A DNA stretch of 64,000 nucleotides from G965207345 sp965207345 (GCA_965207345.1 OZ242280.1:930001-994000); one strand, 5' to 3'; counted from the first letter of the stretch, positions 34,971 through 45,800 are shown. A program made the numbers and translations. Notes: generated by a model from the sequence alone, not told the origin.

Positions 34971-36317
34971 ATGAAAACACAACATTTTGATATGATTGCA
35001 ATTGGCGCGGGCAGTGGCGGCTTATCTGCGGTTGAAAGAGCATCTCAATACGGCAAAAAATGTGCGGTTATAGAACATAAAAAAATTGGAGGCACTTGTG
35101 TTAATGCTGGTTGTGTTCCCAAAAAAATTATGTGGCTTGCGGCAAATAGCGCGGTAAATCTTGAAAATGTCTCAGGTTTTGGTTTTTATGTTCTTAATAA
35201 AAAATTTGATTGGCAGACGCTCAAACAGGCTAGAGAGCGTTATGTGCAAAGTATCAATACTTACTACGACAAACACTTGCATAATTTGGGAATTAGCTAT
35301 ATTACGGGTTTCGCCCACTTTGTAGATGCACAAACTTTAGCAGTAGGTGGCGCAACGTATAGTGCTGATTATATTGTTATATCATCTGGTAGCGAGCCAA
35401 TTATTCCTGATGTTTCCGGCAGTGAGTATGGCATAAGCTCAGATACATTTTTTCAGCTAGAAGAATCCCCTAAGCAAGTTGCAATTATTGGTGGTGGTTA
35501 TATTGGTGTTGAGTTAGCGGGCGTGCTATCTTTGCTAAAAAGCAAAGTTATGTTATTTGAACTAGCGAATAGTATTTTGGAAGATTTTGATGAAATACTC
35601 GCGCGTACATTGAGTGAAGATATGCTTTCTCGTGGCATTAAAATACACACACAAACCAGAGTTATGCAAATCACACAAGATAAAAAAATCATGACAAATA
35701 AAGGTGAGTTTAGTGGGTTTGATACTATTATTTGGGCGGTTGGACGCAAAGCGATGACAAAAAATTTAGCTTTAAAAAGAGCGGGTGTAATGACTGATAA
35801 GCGTGGTTTTATTATTGCTGATGACTATGAAAAAACAAATATTAATCATATTTATGCTTTAGGTGATGTAGCTGCTAAAATGCCACTTACACCAGTTGCT
35901 ATCGCACAAGCGCGTCGTCTGTGTGACAGATTGTTTAAGCAAACTCCAGTACAAAAATTAAATTATCAAAATATTCCTAGTGTTGTTTTTAGTCATCCAG
36001 CAATTGCGACAATTGGTTTGAGTGAAAAGGAGGCACGCATAAAATATCGTCATACAAAAGAAAAAGTAAAAATTTATACCAGTGTATTTACACCGATGGC
36101 AAATGCACTACTGGCAAAAAAAACTACTACAGCAATGAAATTAGTTTGCGTTGGCGTAGATGAGCGTATTGTTGGTTGTCATATTATTGGAGATGGGGCG
36201 GATGAAATGTTACAAGGTTTTGCAGTTGCTATTAATATGGGGGCGACTAAGGCAGATTTTGACAATACGGTTGCTATTCATCCAACAAGTGCTGAAGAAT
36301 TAGTAACTATGCGTTAA
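34971..36317 (+). CDS. gor: Glutathione-disulfide reductase
   Basis: This 448-aa FAD/NADPH disulfide reductase keeps glutathione reduced. The redox-active GGTCVNAGCVPKK is near residues 40-52. NADPH binding is at VAIIGGGYIGVELAG, FAD binding at YALGDVA, and the catalytic His-Glu pair at HPTSAEELVTMR at the end. The ATG immediately follows the prfB stop, so the two are co-transcribed. Confidence 0.94.
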   Translation: MKTQHFDMIAIGAGSGGLSAVERASQYGKKCAVIEHKKIGGTCVNAGCVPKKIMWLAANSAVNLENVSGFGFYVLNKKFDWQTLKQARERYVQSINTYYDKHLHNLGISYITGFAHFVDAQTLAVGGATYSADYIVISSGSEPIIPDVSGSEYGISSDTFFQLEESPKQVAIIGGGYIGVELAGVLSLLKSKVMLFELANSILEDFDEILARTLSEDMLSRGIKIHTQTRVMQITQDKKIMTNKGEFSGFDTIIWAVGRKAMTKNLALKRAGVMTDKRGFIIADDYEKTNINHIYALGDVAAKMPLTPVAIAQARRLCDRLFKQTPVQKLNYQNIPSVVFSHPAIATIGLSEKEARIKYRHTKEKVKIYTSVFTPMANALLAKKTTTAMKLVCVGVDERIVGCHIIGDGADEMLQGFAVAINMGATKADFDNTVAIHPTSAEELVTMR

Positions 36318-36599
36318 TGCCATTGACCTTTATTTTTTAAAAAGCCTAAATAATATTTTTAATTCTAATATTTAAGAGATTTCAATTTTTCTGCATTTTA
36401 TGACATGTTAGAATGCTTACTAATATATTATTATGTAAGAAAAATAGAGGTAAAGTAGATATCACAAAAAGGGTTAGATCTTTTATAGTCAAATATCTAA
36501 TTTATAGAGACAGAAGTAAACATAAAACATAAGAATTACTTGATAAACTGTGGCATATAGTATAAAACTATACTTATAATTATCTTAGTAAGATTTTAA
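36318..36599. other. Intergenic region before the transposase remnant
   Basis: I see no gene. A short palindrome, TATAGT-N5-ACTATA, lies near 36556-36572, just before the transposase frame, and could be part of the insertion sequence end. I could not match it to an inverted copy downstream. Confidence 0.3.
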
Positions 36600-37497
36600 A
36601 TGAAACAAGTAGCAAAAACAATAAATACATTTGAATGTATGAATAAATTCCCAGATGAAGCATCAGCGGTTGCATTCGTTGAAAAACAAATATGGGGTGA
36701 GAAGCCAGTATGCCCACATTGCAAGGCGACTAATTCAACACCACGCCCGAAAAGACACGGACATAGATGTAAAAACTGCCTAAAAGATTTTACTGTTAGA
36801 ATAGGCACTATATTTGAAACTTCACGCTTACCGCTACGTAAATGGCTTTACGCTATCTATTTAACACAAACTAGCCGCAAAGGCATTAGTAGTCTGCAAT
36901 TATCAAAAGAGATTAGCATACAGCAACGTAGTGCGTGGTTTATGTTACATCGCATCAGAGAGGCTTGCACAGGAATAAATATTACACTTGAGGGTGTCGT
37001 TGAAGTAGATGAGACTTATATTAGCAGCAAGGAAGCCAACAAACACATAAATAAGAAAACACAGCACTCTCAAGGTGGTGCAAATAAAGCCATAGTATTT
37101 GGTATGAAACAAAGGCAAGGCGGGGTAAAGGCACAGGTTATATCAGACACTAAGAGCAAAACCTTGCAAGGTGTTTTATCAGATAATGTAGCACCAGATA
37201 CTTTACTATGCACTGATGAATTAAAAGGCTATAAAGGCACTAACTACGATAGAGTAGAAGCTAACACAGCGCTAAAGAGTATGTAAACGGATGGCACATA
37301 CCAATATAGAAAGCGTATGGGCAGTCTTAAAGAGGGGCTATAACGGAATATATTATAACTTCTCATATAAACACCTGAGCCGCTATATCAATGAGTTTAC
37401 TTTCAGGCTTAACGAGGAGGGTAATTGCTCTATTGATACAATGGATGGAATGTCATCACTGATTAAATACTCACAAGGCAAGAGACTAACTTATTAA
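36600..37497 (+). pseudogene. IS1595-family transposase, frameshifted
   Basis: The first frame (36600-37286, 228 aa) has the zinc ribbon CPHC...CKNC, and the DDE residues in VEVDETYI and LCTDELKGYKG. It ends early at ALKSM. The next frame (from 37291) gives the expected continuation MAHTNIESVWAVLKRG, which supplies the catalytic Glu. Between them, the third frame reads SAKEYVNG, matching the family's HSAGEYV region. So two one-base losses within about 25 bases broke the gene, and one residue near NIES seems lost too. It was a single-frame transposase of about 300 aa. Ends of the element are not clear. Confidence 0.88.
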
Positions 37498-37555
37498 GGC
37501 ACTTATTAGTTGAAAAATATTACAAATTAACCAATAACCATATCAAGTAAAGCTT

Positions 37556-37687
37556 ATGAAACTAGAAGACTTTGCAAAAACAGTTAAAACCATAGCGCAA
37601 TATAGACCAAAGCAAAAAATGAAAAAGCCTGACAGGCAACCATCAAAAACAGAATTAAACCAGCGTTTTAGGATAAGAGCTAAATAA
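37556..37687 (+). CDS. Small basic protein downstream of the transposase
   Basis: A 43-aa frame from ATG 37556, rich in Lys, Arg and Gln (LEDFAKTVKTIAQYRPKQ), ends at TAA 37685. It lies 59 bases after the transposase remnant. I recall no function. It may be an accessory frame of the insertion sequence, or chance. Confidence 0.4.
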   Translation: MKLEDFAKTVKTIAQYRPKQKMKKPDRQPSKTELNQRFRIRAK

Positions 37688-37787
37688 CATTTGTGGCATT
37701 AAATGCATAAATTCCTTTTTTAGCATTTGAAAAGATATTTTATTTTTTTAGCAACATTTAATTTTCCAAAATGAATAATAAGCGTGC

Positions 37788-37816
37788 TTGTTATATTTAG
37801 TGTTTACTGATATAAT
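37788..37816 (+). promoter_or_regulatory. Promoter of the tRNA-tuf operon
   Basis: A TTGTTA -35 box (37788-37793) and a perfect TATAAT -10 box (37811-37816) are separated by 17 bases, the ideal spacing. The first tRNA begins 16 bases later. This is a strong sigma-70-type promoter for tRNA-Tyr, tRNA-Gly, tRNA-Thr and tuf. Confidence 0.85.
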
Positions 37817-37832
37817 TACTTGCTATTTTTTT

Positions 37833-37917
37833 GGAGGGGTTCCCGAGTGGTCAAAGGGAACAGACTGTAAATCTGTCGGCACTGCCTTCGAAGGTTCAAA
37901 TCCTTCCCCCTCCACCA
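37833..37917 (+). tRNA. tRNA-Tyr (anticodon GTA)
   Basis: This class II tRNA of 85 nt has a GGAGGGG/CCCCTCC acceptor stem, anticodon GTA in ACTGTAAATCT, and a long variable arm. The 3' CCA is encoded. It is the first of three tRNAs before tuf, as in many gammaproteobacteria. Confidence 0.96.
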
Positions 37918-37946
37918 ATAAGAAGTTTTTATTGAAAAGGTATTGT

Positions 37947-38020
37947 GCGGGTGTCGTATATCGGTATTACCTTGGCCTTCCAAGCCAAAGAGGTGGGTTC
38001 GACTCCCATCACCCGCTCCA
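37947..38020 (+). tRNA. tRNA-Gly (anticodon TCC)
   Basis: The 74-nt cloverleaf has acceptor stem GCGGGTG/CACCCGC, anticodon stem TTGGC/GCCAA around CTTCCAA (TCC), and a GGTTCGA T-loop. CCA is encoded. Confidence 0.95.
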
Positions 38021-38036
38021 AGCAGGTTTGGGTTGT

Positions 38037-38109
<73 letters not shown>

Positions 38110-38143
38110 CCGGTTATTAACGATATATTCACAAGAGAAAACC

Positions 38144-39334
38144 ATGGCAAAAGAAAAATTCACAAGAAACAAACCCCATGTCAATGTTGGCACAATAGGA
38201 CACGTAGATCACGGAAAAACTACACTTACTGCAGCATTAACTAAAGTAATGGCAGATGCCAGGGGTGGTGAATTTAAACAATATGCAGATATTGATAATG
38301 CACCTGAAGAAAGAGAAAGAGGCATTACCATTGCAACAGCTCATGTGGAATACGAATCAGAGAAGAAACATTATGCACATGTGGATTGCCCAGGTCATGC
38401 AGATTATGTCAAAAATATGATTACAGGTGCTGCACAAATGGATGGGGCGATTTTAGTTGTCTCAGCAGCTGATGGACCAATGCCACAAACCAGAGAACAT
38501 ATTTTGCTTTCGCGCCAAGTTGGTGTGCCTTATATCGTAGTGTATATGAATAAAGCAGACCAAGTAGATGATCCTGAATTGCTTGAACTAGTCGAAATGG
38601 AAGTGCGTGAATTGTTAAATGAATACGAATTTCCTGGCAACGACACGCCCGTTATTTATGGTTCAGCACTCAAAGCCCTAGAGGGCGACGATTCAGATAT
38701 CGGTATTCCTTCTATCAACAAATTGGTTGAAGCACTAGATAGTTACATTCCAGAGCCAAAACGAGATACTGATAAAGCTTTCTTAATGCCTATTGAGGAC
38801 GTATTCTCAATTTCGGGGCGTGGTACTGTGGTAACAGGGCGTATTGAACGCGGTGTGGTTAATATCAATGATGAAATTGAAATTGTCGGTATCAAAGAAA
38901 CGCAAAAAACTATCTGCACTGGCGTTGAGATGTTTCGTAAACTCCTAGACAAAGGCGAAGCAGGCGATAATGTTGGTGTGCTTCTAAGGGGTACAAAACG
39001 CGATGAAGTAGAGCGTGGACAAGTACTAGCAAAACCAAATACTATTACTCCACACACCAAGTTTGAGGCAGAAGTGTATGTTCTAAGCAAAGAAGAAGGT
39101 GGCAGACATACCCCATTTTTTAGCAATTATCGCCCACAATTTTATTTTCGCACCACAGACGTAACTGGTGCTTGTCAATTACCAAAAAAAGTTGAAATGG
39201 TAATGCCCGGGGATAATATTAAAATGAATGTTGAACTTCTTGCACCCATTGCTATGACAGAAGGATTAAGGTTTGCTATTCGTGAAGGCGGCAGAACTGT
39301 TGGTGCTGGTGTGGTTGCTAAGATTTTTGAGTAA
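38144..39334 (+). CDS. tuf: Elongation factor Tu
   Basis: This 396-aa GTPase brings aminoacyl-tRNA to the ribosome. The GTPase motifs are GHVDHGKTTLT (residues about 18-28), DCPGHADYVKNM and NKADQVDD (with NKxD). Domains 2 and 3 are full length. It is the tufB-type copy, following Tyr, Gly and Thr tRNAs. The C-terminus VGAGVVAKIFE is normal. Confidence 0.99.
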   Translation: MAKEKFTRNKPHVNVGTIGHVDHGKTTLTAALTKVMADARGGEFKQYADIDNAPEERERGITIATAHVEYESEKKHYAHVDCPGHADYVKNMITGAAQMDGAILVVSAADGPMPQTREHILLSRQVGVPYIVVYMNKADQVDDPELLELVEMEVRELLNEYEFPGNDTPVIYGSALKALEGDDSDIGIPSINKLVEALDSYIPEPKRDTDKAFLMPIEDVFSISGRGTVVTGRIERGVVNINDEIEIVGIKETQKTICTGVEMFRKLLDKGEAGDNVGVLLRGTKRDEVERGQVLAKPNTITPHTKFEAEVYVLSKEEGGRHTPFFSNYRPQFYFRTTDVTGACQLPKKVEMVMPGDNIKMNVELLAPIAMTEGLRFAIREGGRTVGAGVVAKIFE

Positions 39335-39398
39335 TTTAACTGTGCGACAAAATAAAGTTGGTTATATTCTATTTATGACTAGTTTTGCTTCAGGCTCT

Positions 39399-39474
39399 AG
39401 GCAAGTAGCTCAATTGGTAGAGTGGCGGTCTCCAAAACCGTTGGTTGGGGGTTCGAGACCCTCCTTGCCTGCCA
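39399..39474 (+). tRNA. tRNA-Trp (anticodon CCA)
   Basis: The 76-nt cloverleaf has acceptor AGGCAAG/CTTGCCT, anticodon CCA within GTCTCCAAAAC, and the 3' CCA encoded. It lies between tuf and secE, its usual gammaproteobacterial position. Confidence 0.96.
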
Positions 39475-39525
39475 TTAAATAATTCAAATAACTTGAATAT
39501 CATTGTGATTAGCACAGAAAAAAAT

Positions 39526-39861
39526 ATGGCAAATACTATTTGGTTTGGAGTTAGTATCATATTATTTGTATTCAGTATTGCTTCATTTTACTTACTTAAT
39601 CAAATGGCTTTATTTATCAGGGTATTGTTATTGCTAGTCGGTATTGCAGCGTCTGTTGCTTTGGTTTTGCAATCTAGTTATGGCAAGCAGATTCGTTTGT
39701 TTTTAAGAGATACTAGAATTGAGCTTAAAAAAGTTGTTTGGCCAGGTAGATCAGAAGTGATTAAGATGACAGTAACTGTTATGATTTCGGTTATTATAAT
39801 TGGTCTTTTTTTATGGCTGGTAGATAGTGTGCTTCTTTGGGCTGTGCAATTTTTGATTTAG
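39526..39861 (+). CDS. secE: Preprotein translocase subunit SecE
   Basis: This 111-aa inner-membrane protein clamps SecY in the Sec translocon. It has two N-terminal hydrophobic segments and a C-terminal one, the three-helix form. The conserved cytoplasmic stretch before the last helix reads ELKKVVWPGRSEVIKMT. I chose ATG 39526 because a longer frame would overlap tRNA-Trp. It is 8 bases before nusG. Confidence 0.93.
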   Translation: MANTIWFGVSIILFVFSIASFYLLNQMALFIRVLLLLVGIAASVALVLQSSYGKQIRLFLRDTRIELKKVVWPGRSEVIKMTVTVMISVIIIGLFLWLVDSVLLWAVQFLI

Positions 39862-39869
39862 GAAAATTA

Positions 39870-40403
39870 ATGTCAAAAAAATGGTATGTTATTTATGCTC
39901 GTGGTGGTTATGAAACGAAAGTAAAATTAGCGATTGAGGAAGTAATTAAGCGCGAAAATTTGTTAGATTTATTTGCTGAAATATTGATACCGACTGAAAA
40001 TGTTATTGAGTTAAAAGATGGTCAGAAAAAAAATACAGAGCGCAAATTTTTCCCTGGTTATATGTTTATTAATATGGAGTTTACAGAGCAAACTTGGTTA
40101 TTAGTGAAAAATGTTACTAATGTTGTTGGTTTTATTGGCAGTGAAAATTCAAAGCCGATGCCTATCCCTCCCAAAGAAATGGATGGTATTTTAGCTAAAA
40201 TTAAAGAGGGCGTTGATAAACCAAAACCAAAAGTAACTTATCAGGCAGGTGAAGAGGTACTTATTGTTGCAGGTCCATTTAATGAGTTTAATGGCACAGT
40301 TGAACATGTTAATTATGAAAAGAATACGATGCAGGTTTCGGTGCTTATTTTTGGCAGAATAACACCCGTTACTCTAGATTTTAATCAGGTAGAGAAAAAT
40401 TAA
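39870..40403 (+). CDS. nusG: Transcription termination/antitermination factor NusG
   Basis: This 177-aa factor binds RNA polymerase and links it to Rho or the ribosome. The NGN domain starts KKWYVIYARGGYETKVK and includes ERKFFPGYMFINM. The KOW domain near the C-terminus is GEEVLIVAGPFNEFNG. I chose ATG 39870, which has an AGGA ribosome site just upstream, over a longer frame running into secE. Confidence 0.97.
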   Translation: MSKKWYVIYARGGYETKVKLAIEEVIKRENLLDLFAEILIPTENVIELKDGQKKNTERKFFPGYMFINMEFTEQTWLLVKNVTNVVGFIGSENSKPMPIPPKEMDGILAKIKEGVDKPKPKVTYQAGEEVLIVAGPFNEFNGTVEHVNYEKNTMQVSVLIFGRITPVTLDFNQVEKN

Positions 40404-40454
40404 TATATTTAGAATGTTTTAGTTTATTTGAATACTAATTACAAGGAGTTGTGA

Positions 40455-40883
40455 GTGGCAAAAAAAATTAAGTCTTGTATTAAATTGCAAGTTAAGGCGG
40501 GCGAAGCTAATCCATCACCCCCAGTTGGTCCAGCACTTGGGCAGCATGGAGTTAACATTATGGAGTTTTGCAAACAGTTTAATGCACAAACCACGAATAT
40601 AGATAAAGGCACACCCATTCCAGTTATTATCACGGTGTATTCTGATCGTAGTTTTACTTTTGTAACTAAAACACCGCCCGCTGCAGTTTTGTTACGTAAG
40701 TTATCTGGTGTTGCTAAGGGTAGTAGCACACCTAATGTGGAAAAAGTTGGGCAGATTCTTAGAACCCAGCTAGAGGAAATTGCACAGATTAAAATGAAAG
40801 ATTTGAATGCGAATGATATGGATGCTGCGGTTAATATTATTGCAGGTACGGCTCGTAGTATGGGTCTCGTAGTAGAGGAATAA
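40455..40883 (+). CDS. rplK: 50S ribosomal protein L11
   Basis: This 142-aa protein binds 23S rRNA at the GTPase centre. The N-terminus KLQVKAGEANPSPPVGPALG is the family signature (shown in part as GEANPSPPVGPALG). It starts at GTG 40455 after AAGGAG. It is 2 bases before rplA; this pair forms the L11 operon. Confidence 0.98.
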   Translation: MAKKIKSCIKLQVKAGEANPSPPVGPALGQHGVNIMEFCKQFNAQTTNIDKGTPIPVIITVYSDRSFTFVTKTPPAAVLLRKLSGVAKGSSTPNVEKVGQILRTQLEEIAQIKMKDLNANDMDAAVNIIAGTARSMGLVVEE

Positions 40884-40885
40884 GG

Positions 40886-41590
40886 ATGATAGAATTATCT
40901 AAAAACCGAAAAATACGTATAAAAAAAGTGCAGGCAGGCAAAGCTTATGTGCTTCGTGATGCCCTGGATTTAGCTAAAAAATGTGCACTAGCGAAATTTG
41001 TTGAATCTGTAGATGTGAATATTAATTTGGGCATTGATACTAGAAAATCTGATCAAGTTGTAAGAGGTGCTGTGGTGTTACCTCATGGTGTTTTTAGGAG
41101 TGTGCGTGTTGCTGTGTTTACAAGCGGTGATAATGTTGAAAAAGCACGCCAGGCTGGTGCCGATATTGTGGGTATGGATGATTTAATGCAGTCTATGCAA
41201 AATGGTGATCTAAATTATGATGTAGTAATTGCGTCACCAGATGCTATGGGCGTTGTTGGACGTTTAGGTCGGTTGCTTGGGCCTAGAGGATTAATGCCTA
41301 ATCCTAAGGTAGGTACGGTAACAATAGATGTAGCTAGTGCTGTTAAAAAGGCTAAATCAGGTCAAGTGCGTTATCGTGCGGATAAAGGTGGTGTTATTCA
41401 TGCTAGTATTGGCAATGTGAAAATGGACTCAAATATGCTGGCAGAAAATATAAATGCTTTATTAGAAGATTTAAAAAAAGTTAAACCTAGTGGTGTTAAA
41501 GGTGTTTATTTTAAAAAAATATCGCTTTCAACGACTATGGGCGTTGGTATTAATGTTGATTTAGCAACAACAAATATTAGTAGTCGGTAA
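40886..41590 (+). CDS. rplA: 50S ribosomal protein L1
   Basis: This 234-aa protein forms the L1 stalk and represses its own operon by binding the L11 mRNA leader. Signatures are GRLGRLLGPRGLMPNPKVGTVT (quoted in part as LGPRGLMPNPKVGT) and the N-terminal VDVNINLGIDTRKSD. Length is normal. Confidence 0.98.
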   Translation: MIELSKNRKIRIKKVQAGKAYVLRDALDLAKKCALAKFVESVDVNINLGIDTRKSDQVVRGAVVLPHGVFRSVRVAVFTSGDNVEKARQAGADIVGMDDLMQSMQNGDLNYDVVIASPDAMGVVGRLGRLLGPRGLMPNPKVGTVTIDVASAVKKAKSGQVRYRADKGGVIHASIGNVKMDSNMLAENINALLEDLKKVKPSGVKGVYFKKISLSTTMGVGINVDLATTNISSR

Positions 41591-41832
41591 AATTTAGTAT
41601 AAATTATAATTTCAATTTACTATATTTCAATGAATTTGTTTGATGGTTTATTTAGTGCGGGAATTTTTAGGTCATGTCGTTACCATGGATGGGTTTATTT
41701 TAATTATTTTTCAAAAATTAGCCTATGTATAGGATGGTGTAGTATTGAATTTTTATTGTAGTAGCTGACATACTCCATAGTGAAGTTATGTTAGCTAACT
41801 CTTGTGTATAAAATAAATATTAGGATAAAATA
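41591..41832 (+). other. Leader region between rplA and rplJ
   Basis: This 242-base gap precedes rplJ. In gammaproteobacteria such a leader carries the L10(L12) binding site that controls rplJL-rpoBC. Several short stems can be drawn near 41760-41800 (GTAGTAGCTGACATACTCC), but I cannot confirm the kink-turn structure by eye. No gene is seen. Confidence 0.4.
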
Positions 41833-42357
41833 ATGGCTCTTACTCTTGAATCTAAAAAAGTGATTGTAAACGAGGTAAATAGCGTTGCAAAAGATTCTAT
41901 TGCAATTGGTGTTGCTGAGTATAGTGGATTAACAGTAGCACAAATGACAGAGTTGCGACAATTAGCCAGGGGTTTGGAAGTTTCTATTAGGGTAGTGAAA
42001 AATACGCTTGCAAAGCGGGCTTTTGTAGACACAAACTGTGCATGTGTTACGAAGTTATTATCGGGTGCAGTTATCATTGGTTTTGCTAAAGATGCACCAG
42101 GTTCGGTTGCTAAGGTGTTTCGTGATTTTGCCAAGGATAATGATCAGTTGGTAGTGCGTGGTCTGGGCGTTGCTGGAGAATTCATAGAAGCAAGTGAACT
42201 TAATAAAATATCAAAATTGCTAACTAAAGATGAGGCCATTAGCGCGCTGATGGCGCTCATACTTGCACCCGTTGAAAAATTAGCAAAAATACTCAACGCT
42301 CTGCCTATCAAGCTGACACGCATTGTATCAATGATTCGTGATCAAAAACAACAGTAA
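41833..42357 (+). CDS. rplJ: 50S ribosomal protein L10
   Basis: This 174-aa protein anchors L7/L12 dimers at the stalk base. The N-terminal part SLALTLESKKVIVNEVN-like and the TELRQLARGLEVSIRVVKNTLAKRA region are typical (shown in part as RVVKNTLAKRA). Its C-terminal helix binds L12, encoded next. Confidence 0.96.
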   Translation: MALTLESKKVIVNEVNSVAKDSIAIGVAEYSGLTVAQMTELRQLARGLEVSIRVVKNTLAKRAFVDTNCACVTKLLSGAVIIGFAKDAPGSVAKVFRDFAKDNDQLVVRGLGVAGEFIEASELNKISKLLTKDEAISALMALILAPVEKLAKILNALPIKLTRIVSMIRDQKQQ

Positions 42358-42388
42358 TTTTAATAATAATCAATAAAGGAGCAATATA

Positions 42389-42769
42389 ATGGTATTAACC
42401 AAAGATAAAATTTTAGATGCAATTGCAGAAATGTCTGTAATGGAGGCGGTAGATTTAGTTGCTGCTATGGAGAAAAAATTTGGTGTATCAGCTGCCCAAG
42501 TAGCAGCGCCAGCTATGGTTACTAGTGCTGATGATACTACTGATAATGTAGAAGCTAAAAATGAGTTTGATGTGGTATTAAGTAGCTTTGGTGATAAAAA
42601 AGTTGGCGTAATTAAAGCCATTAGAGGAATTACTTCGCTTGGACTTAAAGAGGCTAAAGATTTAGTTGAAAGCGCACCCTCTACCGTTAAAGAAGCGTTG
42701 AACAAAGAAGAAGCTGAAAAAACGAAAAAGATACTTGAAGAAGCTGGTGCCAGCGTTGAGCTAAAGTAA
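42389..42769 (+). CDS. rplL: 50S ribosomal protein L7/L12
   Basis: This 126-aa stalk protein recruits translation factors. Its N-terminal dimer domain includes MSVMEAVDLVAAMEKKFGV, the linker is rich in Ala, and the C-terminal domain has KVGVIKAIRGITSLGLKEAKDLVE, shown in part as GLKEAKDLVE. An AAAGGAG ribosome site lies upstream of ATG 42389. Confidence 0.98.
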   Translation: MVLTKDKILDAIAEMSVMEAVDLVAAMEKKFGVSAAQVAAPAMVTSADDTTDNVEAKNEFDVVLSSFGDKKVGVIKAIRGITSLGLKEAKDLVESAPSTVKEALNKEEAEKTKKILEEAGASVELK

Positions 42770-42844
42770 TTTAGCTTTTACTTTGCATTCAGAATTTTTG
42801 GTTTTAAGTTCTGCATTTGAATTATACAAATTTAAGAGGTAAAT

Positions 42845-45800
42845 ATGGCTTATTCATTTACTGAAAAAAAGCGCGTTCGTAATAATTTTGGCACCAGAAT
42901 ATCTATACTAAAGGAGCCAAATTTACTTGCGATACAGCTTGATTCTTTTGATAAATTTCTACAAGCGGGCATACAAGATAGTCGCTTGGATTGCGGTTTA
43001 CAAGCAGTGTTTAAATCGGCCTTTCCAATCACTGCAATTAATGGTTATGCAGAATTAAAATATGTTAGTTATGAGTTATTGGATTCAAAATTTGATGTTG
43101 AAGAGTGCAAATTAAGAGGTATTACTTACGCAGCTTCTATTCATGTACTGTTACATTTAGTGTTATTTGACAAGAAATTTTCTACGCTTAAGAAAAAACG
43201 TCGTGTTAAGAATATTATAGAACAAAAAGTTTATCTCGGTAATTTACCTCTTATGACCAATCAAGGAACCTTTGTGGTTAATGGCACTGAGCGTGTTGTG
43301 GTGTCGCAACTTCATCGTTCTCCTGGTGTTATTTTTGAACATGATAAAGGCAAAACGCATTCTTCTGGCAAGGTGTTATTTTCTTCGCGTGTGATTCCGT
43401 ATCGCGGTTCTTGGTTAGATTTTGAATTTGATCATCATGACCATTTGTATGTTCGCATTGATCGCCGCCGCAAGTTGCCTGTTACTACACTACTTTGTGC
43501 AATGGAACTAAGTGCAGAAGATATTCTGCATACTTTTTTTACGCAGACTAAGGTTAGATTAAAAGCAAAAAATATTGATATTTATTTGTTACCTAGTCAG
43601 TTAGAGGGGGGTGTCTCTGAGTTTGATATTAAATTAGGAAAATCGCTACTGATTAAAAAGGGAGGGCGTATCACGGCCCGGCATATCAAAATACTTAAGG
43701 AAAATAAAATCACAAAATTTAGTGTGGATTATGATTATTTACTGTCAAAAATAATTGCAAGTGATATTGTAGATAAATCAACTGGTGAACTGTATGAACC
43801 TTGTAATGCCATAATCACTGAGGAAGTATTAGAAACTTTAAAATCACAAAATATCAAAGAAATTAAAATTTTATATATCAATGAAGCAAAGAGCGGTGCC
43901 TATATTGCTGATACTTTGCGTATTGATGATAAGTATCCTGATGGCAGAATTGGAGTGGAACTTGCGAGGATGAGAATTTATCATGTGATGCGCCCAGGTG
44001 AACCAGCAACATCAGAAGCAGTAGATACACTATTTGAAAATTTATTTTTTAATGATACACGCTATGATTTATCTAAAGTAGGGCGTATGAAAATTAATCG
44101 TCGCCTAGATTATAATGTTGAAGCAGGTGTACATGTATTAACAAAAGATGATATTCTAAATGTTATCAAAAAACTTATTGATATTAAAAATGGCAATGGT
44201 AGCGTTGATGATGTGGATACACTTGCTAATCGCCGTGTACGCACCATTGGTGAAATGGTTGAAAATCAATTTAGAATCGGTTTGGTACGTGTTGAAAGAG
44301 CAGTTAAGGAACGTTTAAATTTAGCAGAGACAGATGAGTTGATGCCACAAGATTTAATTAACTCTAAACCAATTTCTTCCGCCATTAAAGAATTTTTTGG
44401 TTCTAGTCAATTATCGCAATTCATGGATCAAGTTAATCCGCTCTCAGGTATTACCCATAAAAGACGCATATCAGCGCTTGGCCCAGGTGGATTAACGCGA
44501 GACAGGGCAGGCTTTGAAGTGCGTGATGTGCATCCTTCACATTATGGTCGCTTGTGTCCTGTTGAAACGCCTGAAGGCCCAAATATTGGACTTATTAATA
44601 CGCTTGCTGTTTATGCTAGTATTAATGATTATGGTTTTTTAGAAACACCATATATTGTGGTTAAAAAAGGTAGAGTCACGAATAAAATAGTTTATGTTTC
44701 GGCAATTGATGAGATAGGACATACTATTGCTCAGGCAAATGCCCAAGTAGATGAGAAAGGTTATTTGCTGGATAATTTAGTTTCCTGTCGTCGCAGTAAT
44801 GAATTTGTGCTCGTTGATAGTGCTGAGGTAACACTCATTGACGTTGCTTCAAAGCAAATTGTATCAGTCGCTGCTGCGCTTATTCCGTTTTTAGAACATG
44901 ATGATGCGAATAGAGCCTTGATGGGTTCTAATATGCAGCGGCAGGCTGTGCCTCTCTTAACTGCAGAAAAGCCACTAGTTGGAACAGGAATAGAGCGTGT
45001 GGTTGCCAGTGATTCTAGGGTGTGTGTTACTGCTAAAAATGCTGGTGTTGTTGAACAAGTTGATGCTAGTCGTATCGTTATTCGTACAACGCATGAAAAA
45101 GATTTAGCTGGTAATTTGGGCGTTGATATTTATAATCTAACTAAATATAGCCGTTCTAACCAAAACACTTGTATCAACCAAAAAATGTTGGTTTCTCCCG
45201 GTGATAAGATTAAAAAAGATGATGTAATTGCCGATGGACCTTCCACTGACTTAGGAGAGCTAGCACTTGGGCAAAATATGAAAGTGGCATTTATGCCTTG
45301 GCATGGATATAACTTTGAGGATTCTATTTTGATTTCTGAGAGTGTCATTCATGACGATAGATATACAAGCATTCACATTGAAGAGTTAACTGTGTATGCA
45401 CGAGATACGAAACTTGGTCCTGAAGAAATTACAGTTGATTTGCCTAATGTGAGTGAATCAGCATTGTCTAAATTAGATGAATGCGGAATTGTTTATGTTG
45501 GTGCGCGTGCTAAAGGCGGTGATATTTTGGTGGGCAAGGTAACACCTAAAACTGAGTCAGTTCTTAGTCCAGAAGAAAAATTATTGCGTGCTATTTTTGG
45601 CGAGAAAGCAAGTAATGTCAAAGATACATCGCTACGGATGGGTGCAAGCAAATCAGGCGTAGTGATTGACGTGCAAATTTTTACTCGAGATGGTGTTGAA
45701 AAAGACCAGAGAGCAAAAAGTATTGATGTTGATAGATTAAAGAAAATTCGTAAAGATTTGGATGATGAGCTTGCTATAATTCGCAGGGATATTTATCGCC

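Noticed and set aside
39445..39525. Longer secE start
   Set aside because: It would overlap tRNA-Trp; the ATG at 39526 gives the normal SecE N-terminus.
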